DNA of 64,000 nucleotides from Bog-756 sp963831535. GTDB lineage: Bacteria > Actinomycetota > Acidimicrobiia > Acidimicrobiales > RAAP-2. Shown here one piece after another: positions 1 through 8,913 of the stretch. The notes beneath the pieces were generated by a model. That model saw only the letters and a list, made by a program, of their open reading frames with translations, was not told the DNA's origin and searched no databases. Each line of letters opens with the position of its first letter. The stretch's first letter is position 1. The translations under genes and the position numbers were made by a program. Location of the stretch: positions 248,001 through 312,000 of the forward strand of contig CAWHQP010000008.1 of assembly GCA_963831535.1 (NCBI GenBank), written 5' to 3'.

Positions 1-1
1 G

Positions 2-773
2 GCTCCCGAGGACCGTGACGACCTCCTCCGTTGGTCCGACGACATGTTGAAGTCACTGGGTGCACCTGATCCCGGTGCCGCTGGACAAGGCCATGGTGGC
101 CGCCGTGGAGTACGCCGAGTACATCACCGCCGTGGCCGAGCAGCGGAGGCGGGACGACCAGTCCGCTGACCTGATCGGGACCCTGGTCCACGCCGAGATC
201 GACGGCAACCGACTCGACCACGATTCGATCATCTACGAGTCGCTGCTCATCCTCATCGGGGGGGACGAGACCACCCGCCATGTGATCAGCGGGGGAATGT
301 ACGAACTGCTCCGCCATCCCGAGCAGATGAAGGCGCTGGCTAGCGACCGGTCGTTGTTGCCCGCCGCCGTGGAGGAGATGCTCCGGTGGGTCTCGCCCAT
401 CAAGAACATGGCCCGCACCATGACCAGGGACGTGGAACTCCACGGGGAGACCCTGCACCAGGGGGAGAAGCTCCTGTTGCTCTACCCCTCGGCCAACCGT
501 GACGAGCGGGTCTTCGATGCACCCGAGGTATTCGACATCACGCGGACGCCCAACGACCACATCGCCTTCGGTTTCGGCTCGCACTTCTGTCTGGGCAACC
601 GGTTGGCCCGAATGGAGCTGACGGTCATGTTCGACCGCCTGCTCGACCGACTGCCCGACCTGGCCCTGGCCGACGACCGGCCCCTGCCCACGCGGGCGGC
701 CAACTTCGTCTCCGGCTACGAGACCATGCCCGTGGTGTTCACGCCGACAGCCCCGGTCGGAGCATCGGTGTAG
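2..773 (+). CDS. Cytochrome P450, 5'-truncated by the window edge and frameshifted
   Basis: C-terminal two thirds of a class I-type bacterial cytochrome P450, a heme-thiolate monooxygenase. Visible motifs are the I-helix GGDETTR, the K-helix ExxR (EEMLRW) and the heme-ligand loop FGFGSHFCLG with the cysteine thiolate. The substrate cannot be told from sequence. Bases 2 to about 76 encode P450-like sequence (RWSDDMLKSLG) in one frame. From about base 81 the protein continues in the next frame (DKAMVAAVEYAEYI), so one extra base lies near 74-84. The stop at 771-773 abuts the start of the pterin dehydratase. Redox partners are not in the window. Confidence 0.9.
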
Positions 774-1061
774 ATGGCCCGTCCCGTTCTGGCCGACGCC
801 GACGTGATCGCCGCCCTGTCCTCCGACGACGGTCCGGCGTGGCACCTGATCGCCGGCAAGTTGATCAAGACGGTGGTGTGCGACGACTTCGTGGCGGCAC
901 TGGCGTTCGTGGGCGAGGTGGGAAGGTTGGCCGAGGAGGCCAATCACCATCCCGACATCGACATCCGCTACGACCGGGTCTCGTTGGCCCTCATGACCCA
1001 TGACTCGGACGGGATCACCCAGGCCGACCTGGACCTGGCCCGGGCCATCGACGGACTCTGA
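774..1061 (+). CDS. Pterin-4a-carbinolamine dehydratase
   Basis: 95-aa protein of the PCD/DCoH family, which dehydrates 4a-hydroxytetrahydrobiopterin (EC 4.2.1.96) to recycle pterin cofactor. The family signature is clear: EEANHHPDIDIRY, followed by a later histidine (THDSDGIT) and the terminal helix with DLDLARAID. Length is normal for the family. The ATG follows the P450 stop codon directly, so the two are probably co-transcribed and translationally coupled. No aromatic amino acid hydroxylase is visible nearby, so the pterin-dependent partner is unknown. Confidence 0.92.
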   Translation: MARPVLADADVIAALSSDDGPAWHLIAGKLIKTVVCDDFVAALAFVGEVGRLAEEANHHPDIDIRYDRVSLALMTHDSDGITQADLDLARAIDGL

Positions 1062-1094
1062 CCGCACCGGTCCGGCGTGGGAGCCCACTGGTGC

Positions 1095-1508
1095 TCAGGA
1101 GCGGAAAACAGTGTGCCCCGCCGCGGCGAGGGCGGCCACCGCGTCGTCAAGGGCCCCGGCTCGCACCAGCACGTGGTCGGTGTCGTAGCTCGACAGCACG
1201 AAGACACTGATCCCGGCACGGGCCAGCGGCACCGTCAGGGCGGCCACCACCCCGACCAGGGCGAAGTCCATCGGGCCGGCCACGCTGAAGGCACGCCATC
1301 CGCGCTCGGCCCGGCTGTCGTCGGGGGCCAGGTCCTCCCGGCAGACCACCGACCGTTCGCCGCCCGGGCCGGATGCTGAGGAATGACCCGTGGTGGTACC
1401 GACGGATACGGCGGAGAAGAGCGACCCGTCCCCGGGGGGCAGCGGCCACGGTGCACCGTCGACCAGCCTCCAGACGGCCAGCGTCTCGGGCCGGACCCTC
1501 AGTTCCAC
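1095..1508 (-). CDS. ACT-domain amino-acid-binding protein
   Basis: 137-aa cytosolic protein resembling the ACT-like family related to CASTOR/aspartate kinase regulatory domains. The C-terminal half shows the typical pattern: FALVGVVAALTVPLARAGI, then SVFVLSSYDTDHVLV, then an alternating helix ending GHTVF. It starts at GTG 1506-1508 and has no membrane segment. Such stand-alone proteins are thought to bind amino acids. The ligand is unknown. It is convergent with the pterin dehydratase and lies downstream of pspAB on the same strand, about 90 bases away. Confidence 0.75.
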   Translation of the reverse strand: MELRVRPETLAVWRLVDGAPWPLPPGDGSLFSAVSVGTTTGHSSASGPGGERSVVCREDLAPDDSRAERGWRAFSVAGPMDFALVGVVAALTVPLARAGISVFVLSSYDTDHVLVRAGALDDAVAALAAAGHTVFRS

Positions 1509-1600
1509 GGATCAGTCGGTGCGGTGGTGGTCGGTGTCAGGGACGGCCCGGTTGGCCGGGTCGTCCCTGACATCACCGAAGTACCCACCGCGGTCGTCCC

Positions 1601-2252
1601 TCAGCCCACTGGGAGGTCCCACAGCGGGAACCAGCGGTCGAGGTCGGCCTCGACGGTCAGATCGTCGCCCACCAGGCTCTTCAGCTTCAACTCCTCCTCG
1701 GTGTCCCGGCGTTCGTGCCCCTGGGGCACGAACGGGTAGAAGGTGCCCCGCTTGAACAGGTAGACGAGGAATGCCGTCGAGGGGAGCAGCTGTCCCGGAC
1801 CGGCCACCAGCTGGGGCATGCCGTCGGGACCGGATCCAGCCGGATCGGTGTCCGCTCCCGGGACGGTGGCGGGCAGATCGGCCAGTCCGAACACCGAGCA
1901 CAGGAGCTGGGGGCCCCAGCCGGAGTCCGACAGTGAGGAGTTCACCAGATGGATCCGGGTCACCAGCTGCTCGATGTCGGTGTCCTCCACCACCAGCCAG
2001 TGGTAGCCGTAGCTGTCCTGCTGCTGGTGGAGCCCGCCGGTCCCGTCCATCGACAGCAGCTCTACCACCTCGGCCTGCATCTGTTCGAATCCCTGGCCCG
2101 TCGGCGGTTTGTAGCAGACTCCCGGCGTGTCCTGAGCAGGACATGCCCGCTGCGCTCTGCAGGGTGATGGAGGCAGACGGTAGGGCGAAGAGGGCGTCGA
2201 GGTTGGACTGGACGGGCTTGGTCCTGCCCATCAGGGAGCTGAACAGTCCCAT
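1601..2252 (-). CDS. pspAB: PspA-associated protein PspAB (frameshifted)
   Basis: Last gene of the actinobacterial phage-shock-type cluster. The N-terminus in one frame (MGLFSSLMGRTKPVQ, then LDALFALPSASITLQ) is typical of PspAB, and the rest continues in another frame (VCYKPPTGQGFEQMQAEVVELL through to WFPLWDLPVG). One extra base near 2117-2123 separates them; merging gives about 216 aa. The family is soluble and of unknown biochemistry, and is found with PspA, PspAA and HtpX. The start follows the htpX stop by 84 bases. Confidence 0.8.
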
Positions 2253-2336
2253 CAGCGCTCCCGGCTCACCGGTCGTCGTGACGCCCGTGGCGGCCCGGTC
2301 GGACGGGCCCTCCGGGGCGACCGGGGAGGGGCAGGA

Positions 2337-3272
2337 TCACGAGGGCCGACCCAGCTCGGCTTCGATCTTGGACAGCTGGGCCAGACGCTGGTCGAGGCTG
2401 GGATGGGTCGAGAACAAGGTGGAGAGGCTGACGCCGTTCTTGGCGATGGCCGGTGTGAAGTAGAAGGCGTTGAAACTCTCGGCGGAGCGCAGGTCACGGG
2501 TCGGGATACGGGACATCTCACCGGTCACCTTGACCAACGCCGAGGCCAGGGCCGATGGGCGTCCGGTGAGGAGGGCTCCGGAGCGGTCGGCGGCCAACTC
2601 ACGGTACCGGGACAGTGCCATGGTCAACAGGAAGCTGATGGCGTAGACCACCACGGACACCACCAGAACAGCTAGTTCCACCAGGGCGGCATTGTCACCC
2701 CCCTGGCTGTTGTTGCGGTTCCCGCCGCCGAATCCGCCCATCAGGCCGGTCCACAGCATGATGCGGGTGATCATCCCGGCCACCATGCCCAGAAAACTGG
2801 CAATGGTCATCACGGCCACGTCCCGGTGGGCGACATGGCTGAGCTCGTGGGCCAGCACCGCCTCCAGCTCGGACTCGTCGAGGCGCCGCATCAGTCCGGT
2901 AGTGGCGCACACGACCGCACTGTTCGGGCTGCGACCGGTGGCGAAGGCGTTGGGCACGTCGGTGTCGGCCAACGCCACCCTGGGCTTCTTCATGTCGGCC
3001 AGGGCGCACAGGCGGTCGATGACGCCGTGCAGCTGTGGGGCCTGCTCGGGGGTGACGATGTGGCCGTGCATCCCGAACAGGGCGATCTTGTCCGAGAACC
3101 AGTACTGGACGAACAGGAGGATGGCCGCGAACACCAGGACCACGGCATACGAGATGCCGAAGGCGATGAGCAGCCCGATCACCGCCCCGTACAACAGGAC
3201 GAGCATCAGGCCGGTGAAGAACATCCGGAGGGAAAGTCCGTGGTCGTTGGGGATGTTGCGTGCGGTACTCAT
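2337..3272 (-). CDS. htpX: HtpX-family membrane zinc metalloprotease (PspA-linked)
   Basis: 311-aa integral membrane M48 protease that degrades misfolded or damaged membrane proteins. Two hydrophobic segments lie near residues 17-57, followed by the zinc motif HELSH at 142-146 with catalytic Glu143 and the third ligand Glu225 in SRYRELAADR; further hydrophobic segments are near 151-178 and 197-220. ATG 3270-3272 is chosen because the upstream in-frame extension overlaps pspAA and is composed mainly of R, P, T and W. It follows pspAA by 10 bases in the pspA operon. Confidence 0.93.
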   Translation of the reverse strand: MSTARNIPNDHGLSLRMFFTGLMLVLLYGAVIGLLIAFGISYAVVLVFAAILLFVQYWFSDKIALFGMHGHIVTPEQAPQLHGVIDRLCALADMKKPRVALADTDVPNAFATGRSPNSAVVCATTGLMRRLDESELEAVLAHELSHVAHRDVAVMTIASFLGMVAGMITRIMLWTGLMGGFGGGNRNNSQGGDNAALVELAVLVVSVVVYAISFLLTMALSRYRELAADRSGALLTGRPSALASALVKVTGEMSRIPTRDLRSAESFNAFYFTPAIAKNGVSLSTLFSTHPSLDQRLAQLSKIEAELGRPS

Positions 3273-3282
3273 CAGCTGGACC

Positions 3283-3573
3283 TCAGTGGTCGTTGGATCC
3301 TGTGCTCTCGCCGTGGTCCGCCAACAGTGCCTTGGTCTCGTCCAAGGTAGCGTCCGCGAAGGGCACCACCAGGTCGGACGGGGCGAAGGCGTCGTCGGCC
3401 AGCGCCTCCCCCGACGATCGGACCTCGGCGGCCAGCGCGGCCAACGCCTCGCCGAACCGGTCCTCGTCGCCCTGGTCGACGGCGTCGGCGATGGCGTCGT
3501 CAAGCTTGGCCAAGGCGGCCCGATGGTCCTCGGGGACCGTGTACTGACCCTCACCCAGGATGCGGACGATCAC
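3283..3573 (-). CDS. pspAA: PspA-associated protein PspAA
   Basis: 96-aa small acidic protein. The N-terminus MIVRILGEGQYTVP and the central ALDDAI/VDQGDEDRF pattern are characteristic of PspAA, the small protein always encoded beside actinobacterial PspA. The biochemical role is unknown. The GTG start (3571-3573) overlaps the pspA stop in a GTGA, so translation is coupled to pspA. No membrane segment. Confidence 0.88.
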   Translation of the reverse strand: MIVRILGEGQYTVPEDHRAALAKLDDAIADAVDQGDEDRFGEALAALAAEVRSSGEALADDAFAPSDLVVPFADATLDETKALLADHGESTGSNDH

Positions 3574-4331
3574 GATGGTGACTCCTCGTGCGTCGCCGGC
3601 TCGGCCGCCCCGAGCTCAGGAGCCGGTGGAGCTCCCGAGCCCACCTCGGCTTTGAGCGCGGCCAGTTCAGCGTCCACCTGTGAGGTGGTGCCCGCCTTGT
3701 TCAGCTGCGCCTGGATGTCATCCACCGGATTGGTCAGGTCGGTGAGGGCCCCCGAAGCCAGGAGCTCGTCCATGGCTCCGGCCCGGGCCTGCATGCCGTC
3801 GATCTTGTCCTGGGCCCGCTGCATGGACATGCCAGCGTCACTCATCGACTCCGAGATCCCCGAGACGGCTTCGCCGATCTTGGTCTGGGCCTCGGCGGCG
3901 GTGTAGGAGGCCTTCATGGTCTCCTTCTTCGTCCGGAAGGAGTCCACCTGGGTCTGGAGCTTCTGGGCGGTGTCGATGAGCTTCTGTTCCTGGGCGGAGA
4001 CCTGGTCATGCTGGGTCTTTAGGTCGGTGAGCTGGTCGGCGAGGGCGGCGCGGCGGGACAGCGCCTCGCGGGCCAGGTCCTCGTTGCCCTGGCTGAGGGC
4101 CGCCTTGGCCTGGGTCTGCAGCTTGTCGGCCTGGCCCTGGAGCTGGGTGGCCTGGAGCTCGATCCGCTTCTTCGCCGTGGTCACGTCAGCCACGCTCCGG
4201 CGGACCTTCTGGAGGCTCTCCAGCTGCTTTTGGTACGAGAGGTCCAGTGACTCCCTCGGGTCCTCCGCCTTGTCGAGCAGTTTGTTGGTCTTGGCCTGGA
4301 GAATCCCAGACATGCGCTTCATCACACCCAT
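3570..4331 (-). CDS. pspA: Phage shock protein A / IM30 (Vipp1-type)
   Basis: 253-aa, nearly all-helical coiled-coil protein of the PspA/IM30 family, which coats and stabilises the inner face of the cytoplasmic membrane during envelope stress. MKRMSGILQAKTNKLLDKAEDP is the usual amphipathic N-terminal helix region, followed by long Q/K/A-rich coiled coil (about residues 25-215) and a Pro/Glu-rich tail. ATG 4329-4331 is preceded by GAGGAAGGA about 10 bases upstream. First gene of the pspA-pspAA-htpX-pspAB cluster, divergent from mca. No PspBC or ClgR-type regulator is visible here. Confidence 0.93.
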   Translation of the reverse strand: MGVMKRMSGILQAKTNKLLDKAEDPRESLDLSYQKQLESLQKVRRSVADVTTAKKRIELQATQLQGQADKLQTQAKAALSQGNEDLAREALSRRAALADQLTDLKTQHDQVSAQEQKLIDTAQKLQTQVDSFRTKKETMKASYTAAEAQTKIGEAVSGISESMSDAGMSMQRAQDKIDGMQARAGAMDELLASGALTDLTNPVDDIQAQLNKAGTTSQVDAELAALKAEVGSGAPPAPELGAAEPATHEESPS

Positions 4332-4397
4332 AGTGGTGAATCCTTCCTCGCTTCTCGGATGAAGCTTAGGGCTTCGCTGCCCGGTAGCGTGATCGGC

Positions 4398-5327
4398 GTG
4401 CCTGATCCGCTCTGCCTGTTGACCGTCCACGCCCATCCTGACGACGAGTCCTCCAAAGGGGCCGGCACGGTGGCCCTATACCACGCCCAGGGGATCCACA
4501 CGGTTCTGGTCTGCTGCACCGGGGGGGAAGAGGGCGAGGTCCTCAATCCGGCTCTCGACACCCCCGAGGTCCATGCCCGCCTGGCCGATCTCCGGCGCGA
4601 TGAGCTGGCCGAGGCGGCCCGGGTGATCGGGTACGACGAGGTGGTGATGCTGGGCTACCGCGACTCGGGGATGGCCGGGTCGGAGGCCAATGCCAATCCC
4701 GACAGCTTCGCCCAGGCCCCCCGGGAGGAGGCGGTCGAACGGGTGGTGACCGTCGTGCGGCGGACCCGGCCCCAGGTGATGGTGGTCTACGGCGACGAGC
4801 AGTCGGGCTATCCCCATCCCGACCACCTGCGGGTCCATGAGATCGGCGTCCTGGCCTTCCGGGCCGCCGGCGATCCCGATCGGTTCCCGGGCGCCGGTGT
4901 CCCGTGGCAGCCGAACAAGCTCTACTACACCGAGTTCTCCGTGGCCCGCTTCCGGGAGATCCACGAGAAGTTCGAGGAGCTCGGCCTGGAGTCCCCGTTC
5001 GACGCCGAGTGGCGGAAGCGCTGGGAGACGATCAAGGCGCCCGTGGTTACGACCTCGGTGGATGTCGCCGACTTCGCTGACATCAGGAGCCGGGCCCTGT
5101 TGGCCCACGCCACCCAAGTCGATCCCAAGTCCCCGTTCTGGTTCGGGTTGCCCCCCGAGGTGATGCGCACCATCCACCCCTACGACGACTACCGGCTGGC
5201 CCTCGTGGCCGACGCGAACGGGAGCATCACCACCCCTGCTGATGCCGAGGATGGCGACCTGCCGGTGGAGCACGACCTGTTCGCCGGCTTGCGGTCAGCG
5301 GAGTCGGTCGACGGGGTGGCCGGATGA
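4398..5327 (+). CDS. mca: Mycothiol S-conjugate amidase
   Basis: About 309-aa LmbE/PIG-L-fold zinc amidase that cleaves mycothiol S-conjugates of toxins to mercapturic acids for export. Diagnostic are the zinc motif HAHPDDESSKGAGT near the N-terminus (Mca subtype rather than MshB), CTGGEEGEVLNP, the second metal motif YPHPDH, and a C-terminus rich in Mca-type sequence (PKSPFWFGLPPEVM). GTG 4398 puts the first strand in the usual place; an in-frame start at 4359 is possible. Its stop overlaps the next gene in ATGA. It implies a mycothiol-producing host. Confidence 0.9.
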   Translation: MPDPLCLLTVHAHPDDESSKGAGTVALYHAQGIHTVLVCCTGGEEGEVLNPALDTPEVHARLADLRRDELAEAARVIGYDEVVMLGYRDSGMAGSEANANPDSFAQAPREEAVERVVTVVRRTRPQVMVVYGDEQSGYPHPDHLRVHEIGVLAFRAAGDPDRFPGAGVPWQPNKLYYTEFSVARFREIHEKFEELGLESPFDAEWRKRWETIKAPVVTTSVDVADFADIRSRALLAHATQVDPKSPFWFGLPPEVMRTIHPYDDYRLALVADANGSITTPADAEDGDLPVEHDLFAGLRSAESVDGVAG

Positions 5328-5710
5328 GTTCGTGGCTGACCGCCGAGTGGTTCGACCAGGTCCTGGCCCTGGTGGCTGCCCGACCGGAACGCCCCGGGCT
5401 CTCCGCCCGGATCCAGGAGCAGATCACCGGGGGTCCCGACGGTGATGTGTCCTGCTACTGGGAGCTCGAGAACGGCCGGCCGACCGGGGCTGCACCCGGA
5501 ACGATCCAGGATCCTGACGTCACCCTGACCTTGTCATGGAGCGATGCCGCCGCCATCCATGCCGGCGCCCTCGACCCGAGCGTGGCGTTCATGCGTGGTC
5601 GGATGAAGGTGGTGGGCTCGATGGATGTGACCCTGGCCCTCCTGCCCGCGGCCCGGGACCCCGAAGCACTCGAGCTGCGGCGGCAGATGGACGCCCTCAC
5701 CGAGTTCTAA
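5324..5710 (+). CDS. SCP2 sterol-transfer-family protein
   Basis: 128-aa single-domain protein with the SCP2/sterol carrier pattern: a beta-rich first half (VSCYWELENG, DVTLTLSWSDAAAIHAG) followed by the hydrophobic-ligand helices (AFMRGRMKVVGSMDVTLAL). Such domains bind hydrophobic acyl-type ligands. The ligand here is unknown. The start overlaps the mca stop (ATGA), so the two are coupled. The last 14 bases overlap the convergent gene at 5697-6503. Confidence 0.8.
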   Translation: MSSWLTAEWFDQVLALVAARPERPGLSARIQEQITGGPDGDVSCYWELENGRPTGAAPGTIQDPDVTLTLSWSDAAAIHAGALDPSVAFMRGRMKVVGSMDVTLALLPAARDPEALELRRQMDALTEF

Positions 5711-6503
5711 CCGACCCCGCCCACCCGGGGGCACCCATGCCCGCACCGCCTCGGTGGTCATCGACCGACCCGAGAGCGGTGACCGTCCCGCTGCCCGATC
5801 CGCCCGGACCCCCGAGGAGCGGCAGGTGGATGACCCCGGCACTCTGCAGCAGGATGAGCGTCACCACGGCCGCGAGGACGACGACCAGCGCCACGAGCAG
5901 ATAGGGCTGGACCCGGGGCCAGCCGACCGGCTTGGGCGCTCGTCGCTCGGTCTGGCGTCGCTCGACGTCCTGGCCCCAGGAGACCACCCGGGTGACCGTG
6001 GAGGCGGCCGTCGGGCCCTGGTGGCGCACGGCGAACGCCGTGATGCGACGGGAGAGCTCGGACGGTTCGCCTCCGGGGTACAAGAAGCGGTATGTGCCGT
6101 AGGGGGTCTGGATGCCGATCAGCGCGCCGGCTCCCACCCGGGGCATCGGTGTCGGTAACGTCGGGGGTGCCGCTACCAGCCACGGCTCCTGGCCTTGGTT
6201 CCCGGGGCTCTCCAGCAGCCAGCGCGTGGGGATCTCCCCCCCGATCCACTTCTCCACTGCATGGGCGGTCAGCGCCGACCAGGGGAGGATGCGGGGACGA
6301 TCACCCCGATTGTGGATGACTCCGACACCGTTGTCGGCGAAGAACAGGGCGTCGATGGCCACGGGTTCCGGAGCCGACATGTCCAACATCACGAGGCCCT
6401 CGAGCCGGACCGTCGGAGGTGCGCTGGCGTCGGGATGGGGAGGGCCGGCGACGGCGGCACCCTGCGGTTCCAGTTGGTCACCCTCGGCCACGACAACTCC
6501 CAT
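5697..6503 (-). CDS. Conserved-looking protein with one C-terminal membrane helix
   Basis: 268-aa protein I do not recognise. The soluble N-terminal part (about residues 30-160) has beta-rich sequence with IDALFFADNGVGVIHN and the patch IQTPYGTYRFLYPGGEPSEL, followed by a basic stretch (RRQTERRAPKP) and a single hydrophobic helix at about residues 201-220 (YLLVALVVVLAAVVTLILLQ). Basic residues before the helix suggest a cytosolic N-terminus. The Gly/Ser-rich tail (GGPGGSGSGT) would be outside. Convergent with the SCP2 gene, overlapping it by 14 bases. Function unknown. Confidence 0.6.
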   Translation of the reverse strand: MGVVVAEGDQLEPQGAAVAGPPHPDASAPPTVRLEGLVMLDMSAPEPVAIDALFFADNGVGVIHNRGDRPRILPWSALTAHAVEKWIGGEIPTRWLLESPGNQGQEPWLVAAPPTLPTPMPRVGAGALIGIQTPYGTYRFLYPGGEPSELSRRITAFAVRHQGPTAASTVTRVVSWGQDVERRQTERRAPKPVGWPRVQPYLLVALVVVLAAVVTLILLQSAGVIHLPLLGGPGGSGSGTVTALGSVDDHRGGAGMGAPGWAGSVRTR

Positions 6504-6654
6504 CGAAGGTCCAACAGGTTATCGGTGCCTTTCCGCCCGGAGGGGATTCTGGCTCAGCGATTCGGTCGGCACCCGCCGGCGCTCTCCCCTGGACGTTCGG
6601 CGTACGGTGCCGCTACGCCCGACGCCGTCCGTGCCCTCGGTTACGGGGTCCGGA

Positions 6655-7494
6655 TCACCCCTGGCGCATGGCATCACGCAGCGGCCGGTAGCCGATCAGG
6701 GTGACGCCTGCCTCGGAGACGGCCTGATCCAGACCGCGGTCGGCCACGAGCAGCACCTCGTCGGCGACTCGGGCCCTCCAGTCGGTGGTGATGGCCCGGA
6801 GCTCGGGCGTGTCGATGGCCGGTCGAAGGCTCAACTCGGTGACACCTGCGTCGAGTGAGCCGATCAGATCGAGAAAAGCCTTCCGGTTGCCCACCGGCGG
6901 CAACGTTACGAAGTGATCGGCGAAGAGCACGCCCTCGTCGGCGGCGAGTTTCCGGACGGGGAACCCCACATTGGGCTCCGACTCGGCTCCGAGCAGGCGC
7001 AGCGGGAGGGCGAAATCCACGGCCAGCTCAAGATAGATGTCGAAGAACTCGGGACGGAGGAGGAGGGCATCGAGGTGGGCGTCGAGGTGGCTGATGTCGA
7101 AGCCCCAGAGGACCGCCCGTTCCACCTGGGCCCGGCATTCCCGACGCACCTCGTCCAGGTCGGCATGGTCCCACACGTCGCTGACGGTCCGGGGGAAACC
7201 TCCGTCCCCATCGAGCAGGGATGGCGCCTGGGTGATGGGGGCCCATCGATACCGATCGTGTTCGGCGTTGAGGGTCAACTGGACACCGATGTCGTCGCCT
7301 CGGAACCGGAAGGCCGACTCGCGGGCCCAGGGGGCCGGGACGATCAGCGCACCGCTGGTCCCGATGCCCTCACGCAAGGCATCGTAGACACCCACGTTGG
7401 CGGCGTGGCAGAAGCCCAGGTCGGCGCAGTTGATGATCAGGAGCTTCGCCTCGGGGGCATAGCCGAGGTGCTCGACAACGGTCGGCATGGCCAC
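6655..7494 (-). CDS. ChbG/HpnK (YdjC)-family carbohydrate deacetylase
   Basis: 279-aa protein of the YdjC family, metal-dependent deacetylases of N-acetylated sugars. The first metal motif, usually NADDFG, reads NCADLGFCH (Asp25, His30). VQLTLNAEHD and the second metal motif SHLDAHLDA (His136, His140) follow at the expected spacing. The replacement of the first Asp of the usual DD pair by Ala is worth noting; the metal-binding Asp itself seems present. Substrate unknown. It lies 12 bases downstream of a possible small gene on the same strand. Confidence 0.82.
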   Translation of the reverse strand: MAMPTVVEHLGYAPEAKLLIINCADLGFCHAANVGVYDALREGIGTSGALIVPAPWARESAFRFRGDDIGVQLTLNAEHDRYRWAPITQAPSLLDGDGGFPRTVSDVWDHADLDEVRRECRAQVERAVLWGFDISHLDAHLDALLLRPEFFDIYLELAVDFALPLRLLGAESEPNVGFPVRKLAADEGVLFADHFVTLPPVGNRKAFLDLIGSLDAGVTELSLRPAIDTPELRAITTDWRARVADEVLLVADRGLDQAVSEAGVTLIGYRPLRDAMRQG

Positions 7495-7506
7495 GACCGT
7501 AGTGCG

Positions 7507-7710
7507 TCAGTCGTCAGGCAGCCCGTCCGGCGGGTCCTTCACCACCGTTCCGACGGTCCGCACCGCCTTCTCCCCACCGGTCCGCCCGGCCGCACGCGGG
7601 CCCACCACGGAGGTCACCGTCGGCCCCTGATGTCGCGTCACCGCCTCCCGGGCCGAGCCGGGCTCGGGCCAGGGCCACGCCCCTTCTCCCGATCTGGCGC
7701 GTCCGGTCAT
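7507..7710 (-). CDS. Possible small protein upstream of the ChbG-like gene
   Basis: 67-aa ORF supported mainly by its start: ATG 7708-7710 is preceded by GAGGAG about 10 bases upstream, and its stop is 12 bases before the next gene on the strand. The product is Gly/Arg/Pro-rich with no recognisable domain. It contains TRHQGPTVTSVV, which resembles VRHQGPTAASTV in the membrane protein 1.2 kb away. It may be a real coupled small gene or a chance ORF in GC-rich DNA. Confidence 0.35.
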   Translation of the reverse strand: MTGRARSGEGAWPWPEPGSAREAVTRHQGPTVTSVVGPRAAGRTGGEKAVRTVGTVVKDPPDGLPDD

Positions 7711-7852
7711 CGAGTCGCCACTCCTCGTCGAAGTCGGTCTCCCGTCTGGCGTCCGAGGGGCGGAGGGGGAGTTGGGGCTGGTGACTCTGGGGGTGGCGTC
7801 GTCGTGATGCGTTCATGGGTGCAGCATGCCGTGAGGGTGTATCACTGTGGCC

Positions 7853-8846
7853 ATGGCTGACGACGTGACTGCACCGATCACCGGGCCCAGGTACGGGATC
7901 ACGGTGCCCTTCGACGGCGTCACGTTGGCCGATCATCGCAGGTGGTACGAGGAATTGGTCCGGCTCGGGTACACCGATGTGTGGTCGGCGGAGACAGACG
8001 GCGCCGACGGGCTGACCCCGTTGGCGTTGGCGGCGGCCTGGACGCCCAGCCTCCAGTTGGGCGTGGCCATCCTCCCCGCCTACACCCGCGGCCCGGGCCT
8101 GTTGGCCCAGAGTGTGGCGGCGATGGCCGAGGCAGCCCCGGGGCGGTTCACCGTGGGCATCGGGACGTCGTCGGATGTCATCGTGACGAGGTGGAACGAC
8201 GTGGAGTTCGACGAGCCCTACAAGCGGGTGCGGGACACCATCCGCTTCCTTCGGGCCGCCCTGACCGGAGAGAAGGTCGACCACCAGTACGACACCTTCC
8301 GGGTCAGGGGATTCCGGCTGGCCCGTCCCGTCGTGCATCCACCACCGATCTTCCTGGCCGCCCTGCGCCCCGGGATGCTCCGATTGGCGGGACGAGAGGC
8401 GGACGGGGTCATCGTCAACTGGCTGTCGGCCGAGGATGTGGCCACCGTCGTGCCCGAGACACAGGCGGATATTCCGGTGGCGGCGCGCATCTTCGTCTGC
8501 CCCTCCGAGGATATCGACACCGTCCGCGGCAGTTGGACGACGGATGATCGCCGCCTATCTCAATGTCGGCGTCTACGCCGCCTTCCATCGTTGGCTGGGG
8601 CGTGGACCCGAGCTCGAGCCCATGTGGGACGCATGGCAGGCCGGAGATCGCAAAGGGGCGCTGTCCGCCATCCCCGACGACGTGGTCGACGCGCTCGTGG
8701 TTCACGGCTCCTACGACGAGTGTCGTGAGCACATCGGCCGCTACGTGGCCAATGGCGTGACCATGCCGGTGATGGCCGTCATCCCCATCGGTGTCTCCCT
8801 GGAGGAGGCGGTGGCGGGACTGGCCCCGCCGTGGACTGCGGGCTGA
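7853..8846 (+). CDS. LLM-class (F420/flavin-type) oxidoreductase, frameshifted
   Basis: Luciferase-like monooxygenase-fold oxidoreductase; this actinobacterial subfamily mostly uses coenzyme F420. Typical sequence includes YGITVPFDGVTLADH at the start, AAWTPSLQLGVAILP, GRFTVGIGTSSDVIV and ADGVIVNWLSAEDV. After about base 8524 the protein continues one frame over (GRRMIAAYLNVGVYAAFHRWLG through to the stop at 8846), so one extra base lies near 8525. Merged length is about 330 aa, normal for the family. ATG 7853 is preferred; GTG 7847 is also in frame. Substrate unknown. Confidence 0.88.
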
Positions 8847-8869
8847 ACGAATCGGACCGTCCGCTGCGG

Positions 8870-8908
8870 CCGGGGCCACCGCCCGGGTCGCGGGTGGTGG
8901 GCCGGGGT
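8870..8908. terminator. GC-rich inverted repeat between convergent genes
   Basis: Imperfect inverted repeat (GGCCACCGCCCG against CGGGTGGTGGGCC, with one wobble pair and one bulge) in the 67-base gap between the convergent LLM gene and purE. Its position suits a bidirectional terminator. It lacks a T tract, which is common for terminators in GC-rich actinobacteria, so the call is tentative. Confidence 0.35.
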
Positions 8909-8913
8909 GAGCT

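Noticed and set aside
3273..3554. In-frame N-terminal extension of htpX
   Set aside because: It overlaps pspAA, is built of R, P, T and W typical of a shadow frame, and the ATG at 3272 gives the normal HtpX start.
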